Shown here piece by piece: positions 22,692 to 34,382 of a stretch of 64,000 bases of DNA. The DNA is taken from assembly GCA_001600175.1 (NCBI GenBank), contig BCJC01000006.1:263968-327967 (forward strand). Direction: 5' to 3'. The position numbers were made by a program, and so were the translations under genes. A model generated the notes under the pieces. The model saw only the letters and a program-made list of their open reading frames with translations, was not told the origin of the DNA and did not search any database. Origin of the DNA: Erythrobasidium yunnanense (lineage: Eukaryota; Basidiomycota; Cystobasidiomycetes; Erythrobasidiales; Erythrobasidiaceae). The first letter of the stretch is position 1, and the number at the start of each line of letters is the position of its first letter.

Positions 22692-25453
22692 CTAGAAATC
22701 TAAAACACCATTGACAGGTACTCCATTTGGCCTGGCAGAGGTGGCCGACCCGCCATTGACAGCAGCTGCAGAGGTATCGTGGGCGAAGAATGGTCGGACC
22801 TTCGTGCGTAGCCATAGTAGGGGAATAGAGGATGCTATTCTTGCATAGACGCTCTTTGTCAGAACCTGTACATAGTATGATCAGCTATCAGACACCACCG
22901 AGAAGAGAATGCGGAGGCGCACCAGCTCGCTGAAGACGACTGCATCAACACGCTTGCCTTGCAGAATTGAACTGGGATGGATTTTGATTTTCTGCGCGAA
23001 GGAGCCAGGATCTTCAGCTTTAGGACTGTATGTACCAGTGCTAGGCCTACCATAGCTCCAGACGTTCTTCGATAGGTGTTGTCCGGCATCCGCATAGCGG
23101 TGTTCGTGAAGTGGCCCTCCAGCAGACACGTCAAAATAGCATCGTCGTTATTGTCTGTCCCTGAAGATGCTTTCCAGGTCTTGTTCATCCTCTCTACTCG
23201 CTCTCTGATCTGTTTCCTCGCTTCCAGGACCTGGTTCAGTACCTTCATCGACAGGAAGTGGTCATTACACCATTCCTTCTTGTCTACTGCAGTAAAGGAC
23301 GCTGAGTTGAGCACTTCTTCGTATGCTCTCAGAATATTGAGCAGCATCATATGGTCGCCTGTTCTATGAATGAACTTCGAACGGGCTTCGGTTGCAGCAT
23401 CACGATGCTTGAAAGGAACGGACAGCAGCTGATCTGCTGAGCCTAGCAGCGCTAGAAGATCGATAATTTCGGATGTGCAGCCATGTTCAAAGGAGGCTAG
23501 GAGTGTCTTCGCTTGTCGTGGCTCGAGAGGCAGAGAAGCCATCTGCCGACCCGTAGCATTGATCTTGCCTTTATTATCGAGTGCTCCGAGCCCGACCAGC
23601 TCCATGAGCGCTGCGGCGATAGACTTGTCGTCTGGCCGATCCATGTATGAGAACTTGAAGACATCTTCTTGACCAGCTGCCAGGAGATGCAGGAGGGCGA
23701 ATGATAGACTGCATCGTTGGATCTCGGGAAGGACGGCCGTCCGAAGCTCTCGATAGGCGACTTCCGGATATAGTCTGAAGCACACGCCCGAAGACTACAG
23801 CGCAGGAAGAGCAGTATGCTTAGCCAACAGACTATCGATTGAAAGAAAGCGTCTGGACATACCTCTCGGCCAGCACGACCCGCTCTTTGCGTAGCTGACG
23901 ATTTGCTAATCGGAGACAATAGCAGCGAGTCCATTCCGCTCACGGGATGGTACACCTTCTCCTTTGCCAGGCCTGTGTCGACGACGTATTTTATACCGCT
24001 TATCGTGATACTCGTCTCGGCGACGTTTGTAGCGAGGATGATCTTGCGTGTATTTGGCGGTGCTAGGTTGAAGGCTTTGTTCTGCTCGCCTGGAGTGAGG
24101 CGGGCATACAGTGGACATATGAGGATCTGGAAGCATATACTCAGCATTATGTGATGGACGGAAGTTAGGAGATGGTGCCTCACCTGCTGCTTCTTTGGGT
24201 CCAGTGACGGCAAGAATGTCTCTATCTGCGCCTTGAGGTTCTCAATCTCGTCTTGACCCGATAGGAACACTAGAATATCTCCAGGCGGCGATTGATAGTG
24301 GATTGTGAAGATAGTCTTGAGCGCAGCTTGCATGTAATCTTCTACGCCTTTATCGAGGTATTTGATCGTGACTTTGTGCTCTCTTCCTTTGACGTATAGA
24401 ACTTCCGCACTGTACAGCAAACGCGATTAGCTCTGTGATCTTGAATGACAGGCGTTGTCGACTTACTCATCGTAAAACTCGCTAAAGCGTTTCGCATCCA
24501 GCGTAGCGCTCATGACTACGATCTTGAGCGGTCCAACCTCTCGCTGACTCTTCGGACCTTTCTTTCCTGTGCGCGACAGTTCTTTCCTCTTCTTCTGAAT
24601 ATCTTTCAGGAATCCCAGAATCATGTCCGTTCTGAGTGTCCTTTCGTGCGCTTCATCGATGATGACTACATCATAGCATTCCAGTAGTCTATCTCCTAGT
24701 ATCTCTTGTAATAATGTGCCATCCGTAAGGTACTTTAACCGCGTTCTAGGAGAGGAAACATCGTCGAATCGTACGGTGTATCCGACCAGGTCGCCAAGTG
24801 CACAGCCGACTTCTTCAGACACACGACGTGCAAGAGATGTAGCAGCGACCCTTCGTGGCTGCGTTACGCATACTCGAGGTTCAGGTCGACATATCTTGGA
24901 TCTGAGGAGGAAGTGTGGTATCTCTGCGGATTGAGAGTGCATGAGCCGAGGTAGACTGTAACGTGAGAAAGTAAGACTAACGAGTCGTCTTTCCTGAACC
25001 AGTCTCGCCTAGAACTACGACTGTATCGGCTTTATCGATTTCTTGCAGTATCGCATCCTTGGCAAACCAGACGGGCAACTTCATCCTATCGTTGAGCAAA
25101 TGCTGCGCTCTCTCTTGTCGTTCTTTCAGCACTCTCTGACGAGCCTGTTTCTTGGTTTCTGCGTTTCCTCCGCTGATTTGGAGCGCTGGTCCCATCGTTG
25201 CAACTTCGTCTGCATCATCTTCATCATCATTGTCGTAGAACGTCTTGACTCTCTTGGACGACATCTCTGCTGCTGGAACGCCCGAGATGCTCGCTTGCCG
25301 TTTCTTCTTGTCCTTTTTCTGCTTGAATGCTACAGCTGGAGCTGGCGAATCTGGGAGTTTGGACGTCGATGCAACTGGCGCCTGTTCTTCAGCAACGACA
25401 CCGTTCGGTACTGCTTCTGGTTCTTCATCTTGTCCAAAAATCACATGCGGCAT
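22692..25453 (-). CDS. DEAH-box RNA helicase, Dhr2/DHX33-like
   Basis: An ATP-dependent RNA helicase, probably acting in ribosome biogenesis. After an acidic and Lys-rich N-terminus the helicase motifs appear in order: GETGSGKTTR, TQPRRVAATSLA, YLTDGTLLQEIL, DEAHERT, VMSATLDA, VFLSGQDEIE, ILATNVAETSITI and QRAGRAGR. The HA2/OB part follows with FKFSYMDRPDDKSIAAALM, LPLEPRQAKTLL and KIHPSSILQGKRVDAVVFSEL. Splicing at the last SEL gives a final exon VLTKSVYARIASSIPLLWLR that ends NGVPVNGVLDF at 22692; reading through would stop earlier. The overall arrangement looks closest to Dhr2/DHX33. The start at 25453 has a good context (GAACCATGCCG), but an upstream exon (PDEYAKYDSFDLTGFSF) stays open in frame and may be part of the gene. 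Confidence 0.88.
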
Positions 25454-26004
25454 GGTTCTGCCTGAGGGTGTTCGTATGAAGCTGAAGCCTGTCAGGTCGA
25501 AGCTGTCGTACTTCGCGTACTCGTCTGGTCTATTGAATTTGATACATCTATACGCTTACTGCTCATTGTCCGGCTATACATCCTGACGCGTATATTGACC
25601 AAACAACGAATATCCTGGCCTCCTGCGTATACTCCACGGCCATCAGTGCATTACCTGAATCTACATGCTGAGGCCCACTCGACACCGTATCTCCAGAAGA
25701 CGGCGATCGCAGATTTTCGCGCAAAGATTGCTTCGGCCTGCATCTCGCGGACAGGAAGCGCGTAGCGGATCGCAGGACTGCAGACAACAAAGCAATACAC
25801 AACAACAAGCTGTCTGCAACTGGCTGAGACTGCAATGACTGACCTAAGCGGCCTCGATCGCCTACATACCAAAATAGATGGGCTGACAGCTGAAAACATC
25901 ATCATCGATTTTTAGCAAGCTTTTCACTCCCAAATTGGCGCAACTTGCTTCTCTCTCTCTTTGCCTTCTGCGTACTCTTTCCTACTTCCACAAAGCTGTC
26001 AAAG
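25454..26004. promoter_or_regulatory. Shared upstream region of helicase and opsin genes
   Basis: The helicase and rhodopsin genes diverge from this stretch. A pyrimidine run (CTTCTCTCTCTCTTTGCC, about 25949-25966) lies about 40 bases before the opsin ATG, a common fungal transcription-start context. The 25454-25550 part may contain a further N-terminal helicase exon. Confidence 0.4.
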
Positions 26005-27418
26005 ATGAAGACCTTCGCTGTCTCCTCCCTCCTGCTCTCTGTAGCTTCAAGCTTCGTCGCAGCTTCCAGCTTGGACGTCAACCCCGTAGTCGCCAATGCC
26101 GATCTTACCACCAGAGGTTCAGACTTCCTATGGGCCATCTTCGCATGCATGCTTGCCTCTGCTATCGGTGTCACTGTCTGGGCTATGATGCTTCCAGGTA
26201 AGCTCATCTTCGATCGGGACCCGATCTATATCAGGAAGGGTCTTCAAAAGCATTCATACTGACGGTACATGTGTGTAAACAGTTGGCAAACGTGCCGTAA
26301 GCCTTGAAAATGCTCTCTTGCTTGCCTGGGTATCGGCTAACACTCCAGATATCGTAAAATCTCGGAAATAGTTCCACTGGATCGGTGTCGCCTTGCTGTA
26401 GGTCGATCTGAGATGATTCTGGCATCATCTGGGCTTGTTCTGAGTGTTTTTGGGGCAGATTTACGGCCAGTATCGCCTATTTCTCGATGGCTTCCGACCT
26501 GGGCGCCACACCCGTCTATGTAGAGTTTGTGCGATACAGATCTGATCTATTCGTACGTACTCCTCATGTTTCCCGGCTTCTGCAGCCTGCGGAAGGTAGA
26601 AGTCTTCCGGAAGTCAGAACACTGACTGCTATGATATTGTTCGATAGACCGATCGAAGCATCAATCCATACACGAGAAGCATCTGGTATGCACGATACAT
26701 CGATTGGACTATCACTACCCCTCTGCTGCTCATGGAGCTCCTGCTCTCTACGGGGATGCCTCTTTCTGAGATCATGATCGTTATCTTCATGGATGTGAGT
26801 GTCTATACTTTACATACGTCCTTCCTTACTCGTATTCCATAATTGCTTAAGACCCGATCTGACTTGCTCCCGTCTTTCTTCCTTTCTCTTAGCTCTTCAT
26901 GATCATCGGAGGTCTCATCGGTGCCCTCGTACCATCAGTGTACAAATGGGGCTACTTCACAGGTGAAATTTGATGTTTCTGACACTCCCATAAAATCTCT
27001 CACTGACTCTTCTCTCTTTTGTAGGTGCCTGTGTAGCCCAATTCTTCATCGCCTATCAACTGCTCTTCGTTGGTCGCAAAGCTGCACACGCAATCAGCTC
27101 CCACAATGGTCACTCTTACATGATCAGCACCATCATCCTGCTCGTCCTCTGGTTCCTTTACCCTGTTGCCTGGGGTCTCGCAGACGGAGGTCAGTCTGCG
27201 CCTTCCCTTCACTCTGTAGTAGGTGTGTACTAATCCTGGTGGTTCTTACAGGCAATGTCATCAGCACAGACGGAGAGATGGTCTTCTATGGTGTCCTCGA
27301 TCTACTCGCCAAGCCGGTCTTCCTGTTCATCCATCTCTACACTCTATCTGCCATTCCATATGAGCAGTTCCAGCTTCAATCTGGACACTACTCTGTCGGA
27401 GCTACCAAGTCGGCCTAA
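26005..27418 (+). CDS. Microbial (type 1) rhodopsin, retinal-binding opsin
   Basis: A seven-helix light-driven pump or sensor. The N-terminus MKTFAVSSLLLSVASSFVAA resembles a signal peptide. Helix 1 is GSDFLWAIFACMLASAIGVT. Short exons add GKRA, FHWIGVALL and FTASIAYFSMASDLG. Helix C reads RYIDWTITTPLLLMELLL: Arg82 and Asp85 of bacteriorhodopsin are present, and the Asp96 position is Glu (26735-26737). Helix G keeps the Asp212 and Lys216 equivalents in LDLLAKPVFLF (Lys at 27311-27313), so retinal can bind. This excludes the Lys-less Hsp30/auxiliary opsins. Retained carboxylates suggest proton pumping, like CarO or Ustilago opsins. Six to eight introns are inferred. No carotenoid genes lie nearby. 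Confidence 0.92.
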
Positions 27419-27790
27419 ACATCTCTCCTGGAGATGCCTTCGCTTTCTTTCTCTTAAATAACCTTCAACAGTAGCAGTCTCTTTCCAGATGAGTCCATAT
27501 GAGGGGCAGCTCGTGAGGAGTTGCTAGCTTTTTAGTATGGAGAGGTTCGACGAAGTCCTTTCTAAGGCACTGCATTCCTCTTTCCCAATCCACACCTTGT
27601 TTCATACCTACTTAATCATTCGTAGTCGTTCCAACACTGCAATATAAACACACTTAATCTTGTATATCTCCTCTCGAGTTCTAACAAGCACTGACTGAAC
27701 AGCTAAGGCCTCCCGCCATGACCTTCCAGCAAGCTGACCCCTCCCAAGCATGCATACACGCTCTCATCTGTACCACCTTCTGGGACTAAC
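27419..27790. other. Intergenic between opsin and ligase genes
   Basis: It holds the opsin 3' region and the ligase promoter. No coding exon or RNA gene seen. Confidence 0.4.
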
Positions 27791-30208
27791 ATGTCTGCAC
27801 TACTTCTTCGCAAGCCCAGCCACGCGTCACTCTGGACGCGACTGTTATCCTTTTCCATTTCCCCTATCCTCGTTATCCCGGGCCGGATGTCGCTCAGGCC
27901 TCTTCTCATCTCAACCCTGCATGACAACACTAGCTTCAGCATCACTCCTCTATCGTCATTCCTATTTCATTCCAAATTCAAAGATTCGCTTCTTTCTTCT
28001 GCTCCAAGTTTTCCAATCTGGGAATCACTGAGAAGACTTATGGATCCATTCTGGACGATTGCAGGAGTGACGGCACTACACAAGCTGAAGATTGGTCACA
28101 CCACTGAAGTTGCCTCGATGTCCAAGGTACCCTCATTACTCTTGTGTATCTGCGAGAGTTGACCGCTGACTAGTGTGATGTCGTGCAGCCTAAAGCAGGT
28201 GGATCAGAAAAGTTCTACGTTCGTTTGTATACCCCCAAGTATTAGCGGTCCCGTGTCTGACGTGGTTGACCTCCACGTCCTTCAACCTTTCCCGCTCATC
28301 AGACGATAATGAGAAAGAAAGAATCGTATGGTGAGCATGTCTGTCTTTGATGTGACTGTCTCGTCCAAGAGTGCTGATGAGCTTGACATCCGCGCTACCC
28401 GTCGTGGTCTCACAGAGTGCGGTAAGCTCGGGCCTCCTCTTGAATCTGATTCCTAAGCCAACATGGCTGTACATTCTACTATCCCCCCCCCCCCCNNNNN
28501 NNNNNNNNNNNNNNNNNNNNNNNNNCTCTCCTATCCTCTTATCCTCGTAAATGTGTTCATCGTTTGCAGATTGCGCTGCCTGGGCCTGGCAGAACAAGAA
28601 CGAAGCACCGGAAAATGCACGAACATGCAAGCATCTTCAAACTTACTTGGGCGAAGCTTATGAGGACGCTCGACTTGCTCGAATGGCCGAACTACGAGGT
28701 GAAGAGGGCGATGATTCCTTCGAAGAGATAGTGTCGAAAAAGATCAAAACGATGAATACGGCTTTGAAACCGAAGGATGGTAATAAGAAGCAGAAGAGAG
28801 AGCTTGATGATGAGGATGAAGTGAGCCTGGCGGACCTTGATCCCAAACCCAGCAAGAAGAAGGCCAAGAAGGATACCACTGCTAGCACTTCCTCTTCTTC
28901 CACCTCTACCAAGAAAGACAAGAAGACGAAAGGGAAGGCCAAGAAGGATGATGACGAGAAAGAGGATGGGGATGGCGAAGACAAGACAGCTGCTAAGAGC
29001 GAAAAGAAGGATATGGCATTATTGCTTGCTAATAAGTACGACCTCGAGAAGAAGAAGCCCGACATTACAGGCTACTGGATGTCTGAGAGACTTGATGGGG
29101 TCCGAGTCTTCTGGGATGGCGAGAAGACCTTGTACAGTCGACTCGGCAATCCTTTCTCTGCTCCCAAGTGGTTCATCGACACAGTGTTTACTCCAAATAC
29201 CGCTCGACGAGCTGTACTGACATTCTTGGGCAGAACTACCCAAAGGAGTCACGCTTGATGGAGAGCTATTCCATTCTCGAAACAACTTCTCCGAGACTGT
29301 CTCGACTGTTCGTTCCGCTGCCAGCCAGAAATGGGGAGGAATCACCTTCAAGGTATGTCCGGCTCGTCCATTTCCTTCTTCCGTGCTGATAGTACTGTGA
29401 ATGTAGGTCTTCGACATGCCTTCGCTGAAGAAGGAGAAATTCGAAAAGAGAGTAATCGAGCTAAATGAACAATTCGGAGGAGATGTTACTGGAGAGGGAG
29501 AAAACAGATCCAGTGTAATTGAAGTCGTCGAGCACACCAAATGCAAGGGGCATGGCGATCTAGTAAGTAAGTTTGCCATTCTGGCAGAGCAAACAGGTGT
29601 TGAGTCTGCGCCGTTAGGTCGAATACCTGGAGAAGGTCGAGTCTCAGGGCGGTGAAGGGTGATTCTATCCTATCATATCCCTTGCTCGATTATCATCTGA
29701 TCGGTTCTGTTGTGCAGAGTCATGCTCCGCAAGCCCAACTCTCTTTACGAAGGAAAGCGAAGCAGCAGTCTTCTAAAGGTCAAGACCTTCTTCGACGCCG
29801 AAGCTGAAGTCATCAGACACGAGTCTGGAAACGTGTGTTGCGAGGTGTATATCTTGTGTTTCCAAGCGGTCTCTGACGCCAACCTGCTACGTGTTCAGGG
29901 AAAGTATGCCGAGATGACTGGATCTCTGAAGGTGAAGATGGCCAACGGAAAGACGTTTGTAAGTGGAGACATCGACGCCTGCCTTGAAGATGCTGACGTG
30001 GTGAATGCAGAGCGTCGGTTCTGGCATGACAGATGCCGTGCGCCCCAATCCTCCAGCTGTTGGATCCATCATTGGCTACCGCTTTCAAGAGCTCACCAAA
30101 GCAGGTATACCTCGATTCCCTACGTTCCTAGGCGAGAGACTGGATAAGACGGAAGCTGAAGATGCAGAGGTACCTGACAACCGGAAGGGATCCGAGGAAG
30201 AGGAGTGA
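27791..30208 (+). CDS. SWIM-finger ATP-dependent DNA ligase-like protein with Arg in motif I
   Basis: A nucleotidyltransferase of the small ATP-dependent DNA ligase type with an N-terminal SWIM zinc finger. The finger CDCAAW...TCKHL is assembled across an intron (28422-28569) that contains a 13-C run and the 30-N gap. A long Lys/Asp/Glu-rich linker follows. Motif I reads SERLDGVR where the family has E-K-x-D-G; codon AGA at 29088-29090 replaces the Lys that carries AMP. The other motifs look intact: YSRLGNPF, TLDGELFHSR, GITFKVFD, EGVMLRKPN and LLKVKTFFDAEAEVI. An OB-fold tail follows (GSIIGYRFQELTKAGIPRFP). The start may be 27791, giving a basic, possibly mitochondrial leader, or 28040. The exon join near 29190-29230 is out of phase in my reading. 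Confidence 0.75.
28496..28525. other. Assembly gap of 30 N after a C13 run
   Basis: A homopolymer of 13 C (28483-28495) runs into 30 N, inside the intron that splits the SWIM zinc finger of the ligase gene. Intron size and sequence here are uncertain. Confidence 0.95.
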
Positions 30209-30445
30209 CTCAATGAAGAGTGCATGGGCCTATTGCTTGTAGATTATGTAATGCCAGATCTCTCTTGCATCTCATCCTCATCTTTCATCTGCAGTTTGTG
30301 TCGGGCATCCCGGCCCGGAGAAAGGAGACAGCTGGGCCTTCCCTTCCCTGAAGTTTGGTTTGCATGAATATGACCTCATCTGTTTTGTCTTCTCATTTAT
30401 GCTCTTGCTTCTGCTCCAACCACTTCGGTCCTTTCTCCTGCTACC

Positions 30446-32508
30446 ATGAGTGCCCGCGATGCCCAACTCTTCAGGGTCACCCAGATCTACTCGTCCGCCA
30501 TGCTCGCTGTCCTCAGCTGGGATCTGCTCGTCTCGCTAACTAAGGAGTATCAACTCGTATGGAGGACAAGATGGAATGCGCCAAAGGTGCGCGTATCGCT
30601 TCTTGTTAAGAGCTGTTCCTGCTTGCTGATCCCGCTTCACGCGTCTGAACCAGACCCTGTATATCCTGACGAGGTCAGGGCTGGCCCTGAGGCGGGAATA
30701 GAGATGTTCAAGCTGATGTGGACGCAGATACTGGACCATCGGAGCTCTTGCGTTCACCCTCTGGATCTTGCACCACGACATGGATCATGCTCAGTGCCAG
30801 CGCATGGTACATGCTATTGTGCGCCAGTTCACCGTATATATGTTGTTGTAAGGCTGATGCCATGATGTCGAAACAGCCAGCGTGAGTGTTGCTCTTCCGC
30901 CGCGCGTTTATCTAAGTTGACATGCCTCGTTGAATGCTGTTGCAAAGCGTATTGGGTAAGTTGAATCCGACTCGAAACGTATGCGACATGACTGACCGAG
31001 CTTCCCTATAGGAGTGAGCGTTCTTTCGGCTTTAGGCATTCTTGCACACCGCACTTGGACTCTTTGGCAGCGAGCACGATGGGTGCGTCTTCTTAGCTGC
31101 CATAGCCGATTGACCGGGCGTCATTAAGCGTGCCTTCGCCAGATCTTGGCTGTCGTCACATCGCTTCTGCTGCTTGAGGGTGCTGTCCTTATAGTCGTGA
31201 GTCGAAACTCCCGAAGCTGCTTTCTGTAGGAGTCTGATCTTTACTTATCTCCTCCAGGGAACGGTTCTGGTCAAGCGTATGCACTTTGTGCGGATAAAGT
31301 AGGGAAAATGCTGAGACTTTGCGTGAGGCAGCCTATCTTCCTGATGGAATAGTCGGACCATGCATCAGTAAGGCTCCTTTGTCTGAGCGTGACTAAACAT
31401 TCTTACTATCGCGTTTGTTCCGCTAGGCGCAGGCACGACCAAAGGACCTGCATTTCGCATCGTCTACTATTTCCTGCCGGCCATCGTCTGTAAGCGTGTA
31501 TGCTATTCTGCAAGAGGGATGTATTCTTGACGAGGCTACTTACTTAGCCGGCGTTTCCACTGGCCTTGCTTTCTACAAAGCCAACAAGCTCGCTCAAGCC
31601 AAGACGATCGCCGATACCTGGTCTGTCTTTCAGAACGGCCAGTGAGCATCATCCCCAGCTATAGAACACTTCCATTCAGCTCACTATGCTTTGGTCTTGC
31701 TATTCGCCAAGCTTCTCCTTTTTCTTCGGCAATGTCGCGCTGTACTCCTTGCAGGCATTCTTCTCGATCGTACCTATACAGGGTCTTCAGCGCATCAATG
31801 TGTTTGCGGTGGTGGCGCTAAACAGTATGACGTGCTGTCGGTAAGCTCGCTTCTCACTTAATATGTGCGAACGCGACTGACGTGCTGATCTCTTTGACTA
31901 GCCTTGTGTTGGCCCTTCGAGCAGCTCCTACAAACGCTTCCCGCACCGCTTCTCGAGTTGGACCAGGCGGAAGTGTCCAAGATTCCATCATCCAAAGTTC
32001 TTCAGGAAAGATCGTTCGTTACCCCGATTCTGCGAATCCCTACCATTCTTCCCTTCCTACGCTCAGCAAAGTAAAAGCCCGCCTCGCTGCACGCGGCGAG
32101 AAAAGAGACAGTCTTGACGACTACGATATCGAGGACGACAAGAAAGATGCAAGCGGCATGAAGATGGCGCGAAGTGGGATCGTGGATGATATCTTCGACC
32201 ATCCTCATGCGCCTTGGAATACTAGGAATCGAGAGAGTTCAGGCGAACAGCGTGCGACTCTGCATATTGGCTCGCTCAGATCGGGAGCTGGAACGAGGTT
32301 CATACCGGCTGTGGACGAAGGGGATCGTCAGATCGCCACTACGAAGTCCGAGCATGCCTTGAATACAAGAAAGATGGATGAGGATGGAGATGAGGTGAGT
32401 GGGCCTTGGCCAGCAGGGACATAGCAGCGAGAAGCAGACTGATGATTTAATCGCTTGCCACAGAAGAAGAGGCACCAAGATCTATCTAGTCGAAACGAAG
32501 CCGTCTAG
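30446..32508 (+). CDS. Basidiomycete seven-helix membrane protein (DUF6533-like)
   Basis: The function of this family is unknown; it is expanded in mushrooms and relatives. The start at 30446 gives MSARDAQLFRVTQIYSSAML, then the signature stretch SWDLLVSLTKEYQLVWRTRW. Spliced exons add TLYILTRYWTIGALAFTLWI, SVLSALGILAHRTWTLWQRA, ILAVVTSLLLLEGAVLIV, FRIVYYFLPAIV, AGVSTGLAFYKANKLAQ and LQRINVFAVVALN. That gives about seven helices, followed by a cytoplasmic tail of about 200 residues rich in Ser, Asp and Arg. The last exon KKRHQDLSSRNEAV ends at 32508. It has about ten introns, several exons being under 60 bases. It could be a receptor-like protein; no G-protein motif is evident. Confidence 0.72.
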
Positions 32509-32878
32509 GACACTGTCGCGGAAGGGTATCTATTAGTATCTATTCAATCTCTCCATCGCAAAGGCGCGACTCATACCCACACACCTTCGTGAGCTCAGCC
32601 AGTCCGCAATGCTACGGGAGAACATACACGCTCTTCCTTCTGAAGCTTCTTCCGCCTAGTCAAGCCGTCCTGCAAGCATTGTGAAATCGGTCCCCGCTGC
32701 CGGTGAACATCAAGTTCGCAGAAGTCTCTTGGACGCTTGCAGATACGGCTTGTGTTGTCATATATCATCATTGGAAGGATTTTATTGCTCTTGCATTGTT
32801 CCCCGGCCGAAACAACTGGACGGTCAGCCGTCTTGCCTTCGTTCGCATCCATTCCTTGTCTCGCTCAGCACTCCGACG
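32509..32878. other. Intergenic, no gene seen
   Basis: It holds the 3' region of the seven-helix gene and the promoter of the cyclophilin. I see no supported exon. Confidence 0.4.
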
Positions 32879-34382
32879 ATGGTGAATCCACGCTGTTTCA
32901 TGGACTTTGCACAGAATGGCCAACCTCTTGGGCGGTGCGACCCATCATCGAGACTTCGGTAGCCAGTCGATAGAAAGCTGAAACGCAGAAACCAGAGTCG
33001 TCTTTGAGATCTTCGCCGACAAAGTGCCAAAGACAGCAGAGAAGTGCGTTTACAATGAGAAGAAACCGCCGTCCAGTAGCCTGTGATCTGACTGTCTGGA
33101 CACACATCCTCCCTCCGCGAAATTAACAGCTTTCGAGCACTATGTACGGGCTCGACTGGCGTATCGAAGAAGAGCGGTGCACAACTTCATTACAAGGGTG
33201 CGAATCACCTATTTCCTGGAAGATGACCGCCTACATTGTCTGATGAACGTCTCGACCAGGCTCGATAATGCACAGGGTTATAGACGGCTTCATGATCCAA
33301 GGCAAGCTCATCTACTGGTTCGCAATGTGATATGCTATTAATGTATACGCCCGAATGCGACAGGCGGCGACTTTACCAAGAAGAACGGTACTGGAGGAGA
33401 ATCTATCTACGGGGGCGTGTTTGATGATGAAGACCTGTCGGATCCTATCGATAAAGCAGGCTTGCTCGTCATGGCGAATAAAGGGCCTAATACGAACGGG
33501 TAAGCCGAGCAAGTTTTCTGCGAGCGCCAAAGATGCGAGCTAAAGTACTGATGACCGCTTGCAGCTCACAGTTCTTCATAACACTAGTACCATGTCAACA
33601 CCTGACTGGCAAACATACGCTCTTCGGACGTGTGGTAGGCCCGTCATCCATGTCTGTCATCGAGACGATAGCGAAGGTCCAAGTGGACAGCAAAGACCGG
33701 CCTTTAACAGCTATCGAAGTCGTGCACTGTGGAGAACTAGAGCTTAGGAAGAAAGCCGTCCCTCAAGAACCGGTCACAGAAGCATCCACATCCAAGTCTG
33801 GAAGGAAACGATCTGCAAGCGTATCTAGCGCCGGTTCGAGCCGGTCAGATAGATCTGCATCTTCTGCTTCTTCGACGCGGTCGGATGAATCAGAACACGC
33901 ACGGAAGAAGCGCAAGAAGGCAGCTAAGAGAGCGCGTAAGGAAGAGAAGAAAGCAGCCAAGAAATCACGGAAAGAAGAGGAGAAGAAGCGTAAGAGAGAA
34001 GAAGCGATGAGATCGCCTTCGCCTGCTTCGAAATTACGATTGGAAGAAGCGAGAGTTGAGCAGGAGCGGCTGGATGGCATTGAGAAGATGCGGAGGGAGG
34101 AGGAGGAATTCGAAGCTAGAGAAGAGAAGATCAGAGAACTGGAGAGGCTCAAGCGGGAAGATGCAGAAGAGAGGAAACGCAGAGGATCCGCAGAAACGAA
34201 TGGGGGCGATGAGGTCGTATATAAAGGTACGTAGTATCGATCTTCCTGCGAGCGATCGCTTGGGCAGACAGGACATGCGTCTCGATATCATGACTGACCT
34301 TTCTCTGTCCGCTTCTCCAGGTCGAGGCATGATGAAGTACAATCAAGGAGGTAGAAGCGGGATGCGGACAGCTGGGTGGTAG
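32879..34382 (+). CDS. Nuclear cyclophilin with charged RS/K-rich tail
   Basis: A peptidyl-prolyl cis-trans isomerase, probably linked to splicing. Exons join to give [66 protein letters not shown] and [20 protein letters not shown]. Next come [18 protein letters not shown] and [13 protein letters not shown]. The position of the CypA Trp is His, as in the NKTR/SRCyp (CYP63) group. The C-terminal half has a Ser/Arg stretch ([17 protein letters not shown]) and then a long Lys/Arg/Glu helix ([20 protein letters not shown]), with a short last exon [20 protein letters not shown]. It has about seven introns in the first 700 bases and then one long exon. Confidence 0.88.

Noticed and set aside
28658-29065. 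Hydrophobic Ser/Phe-rich frame on the minus strand
   Set aside because: It is the complement of the Lys/Asp-rich linker of the ligase gene.
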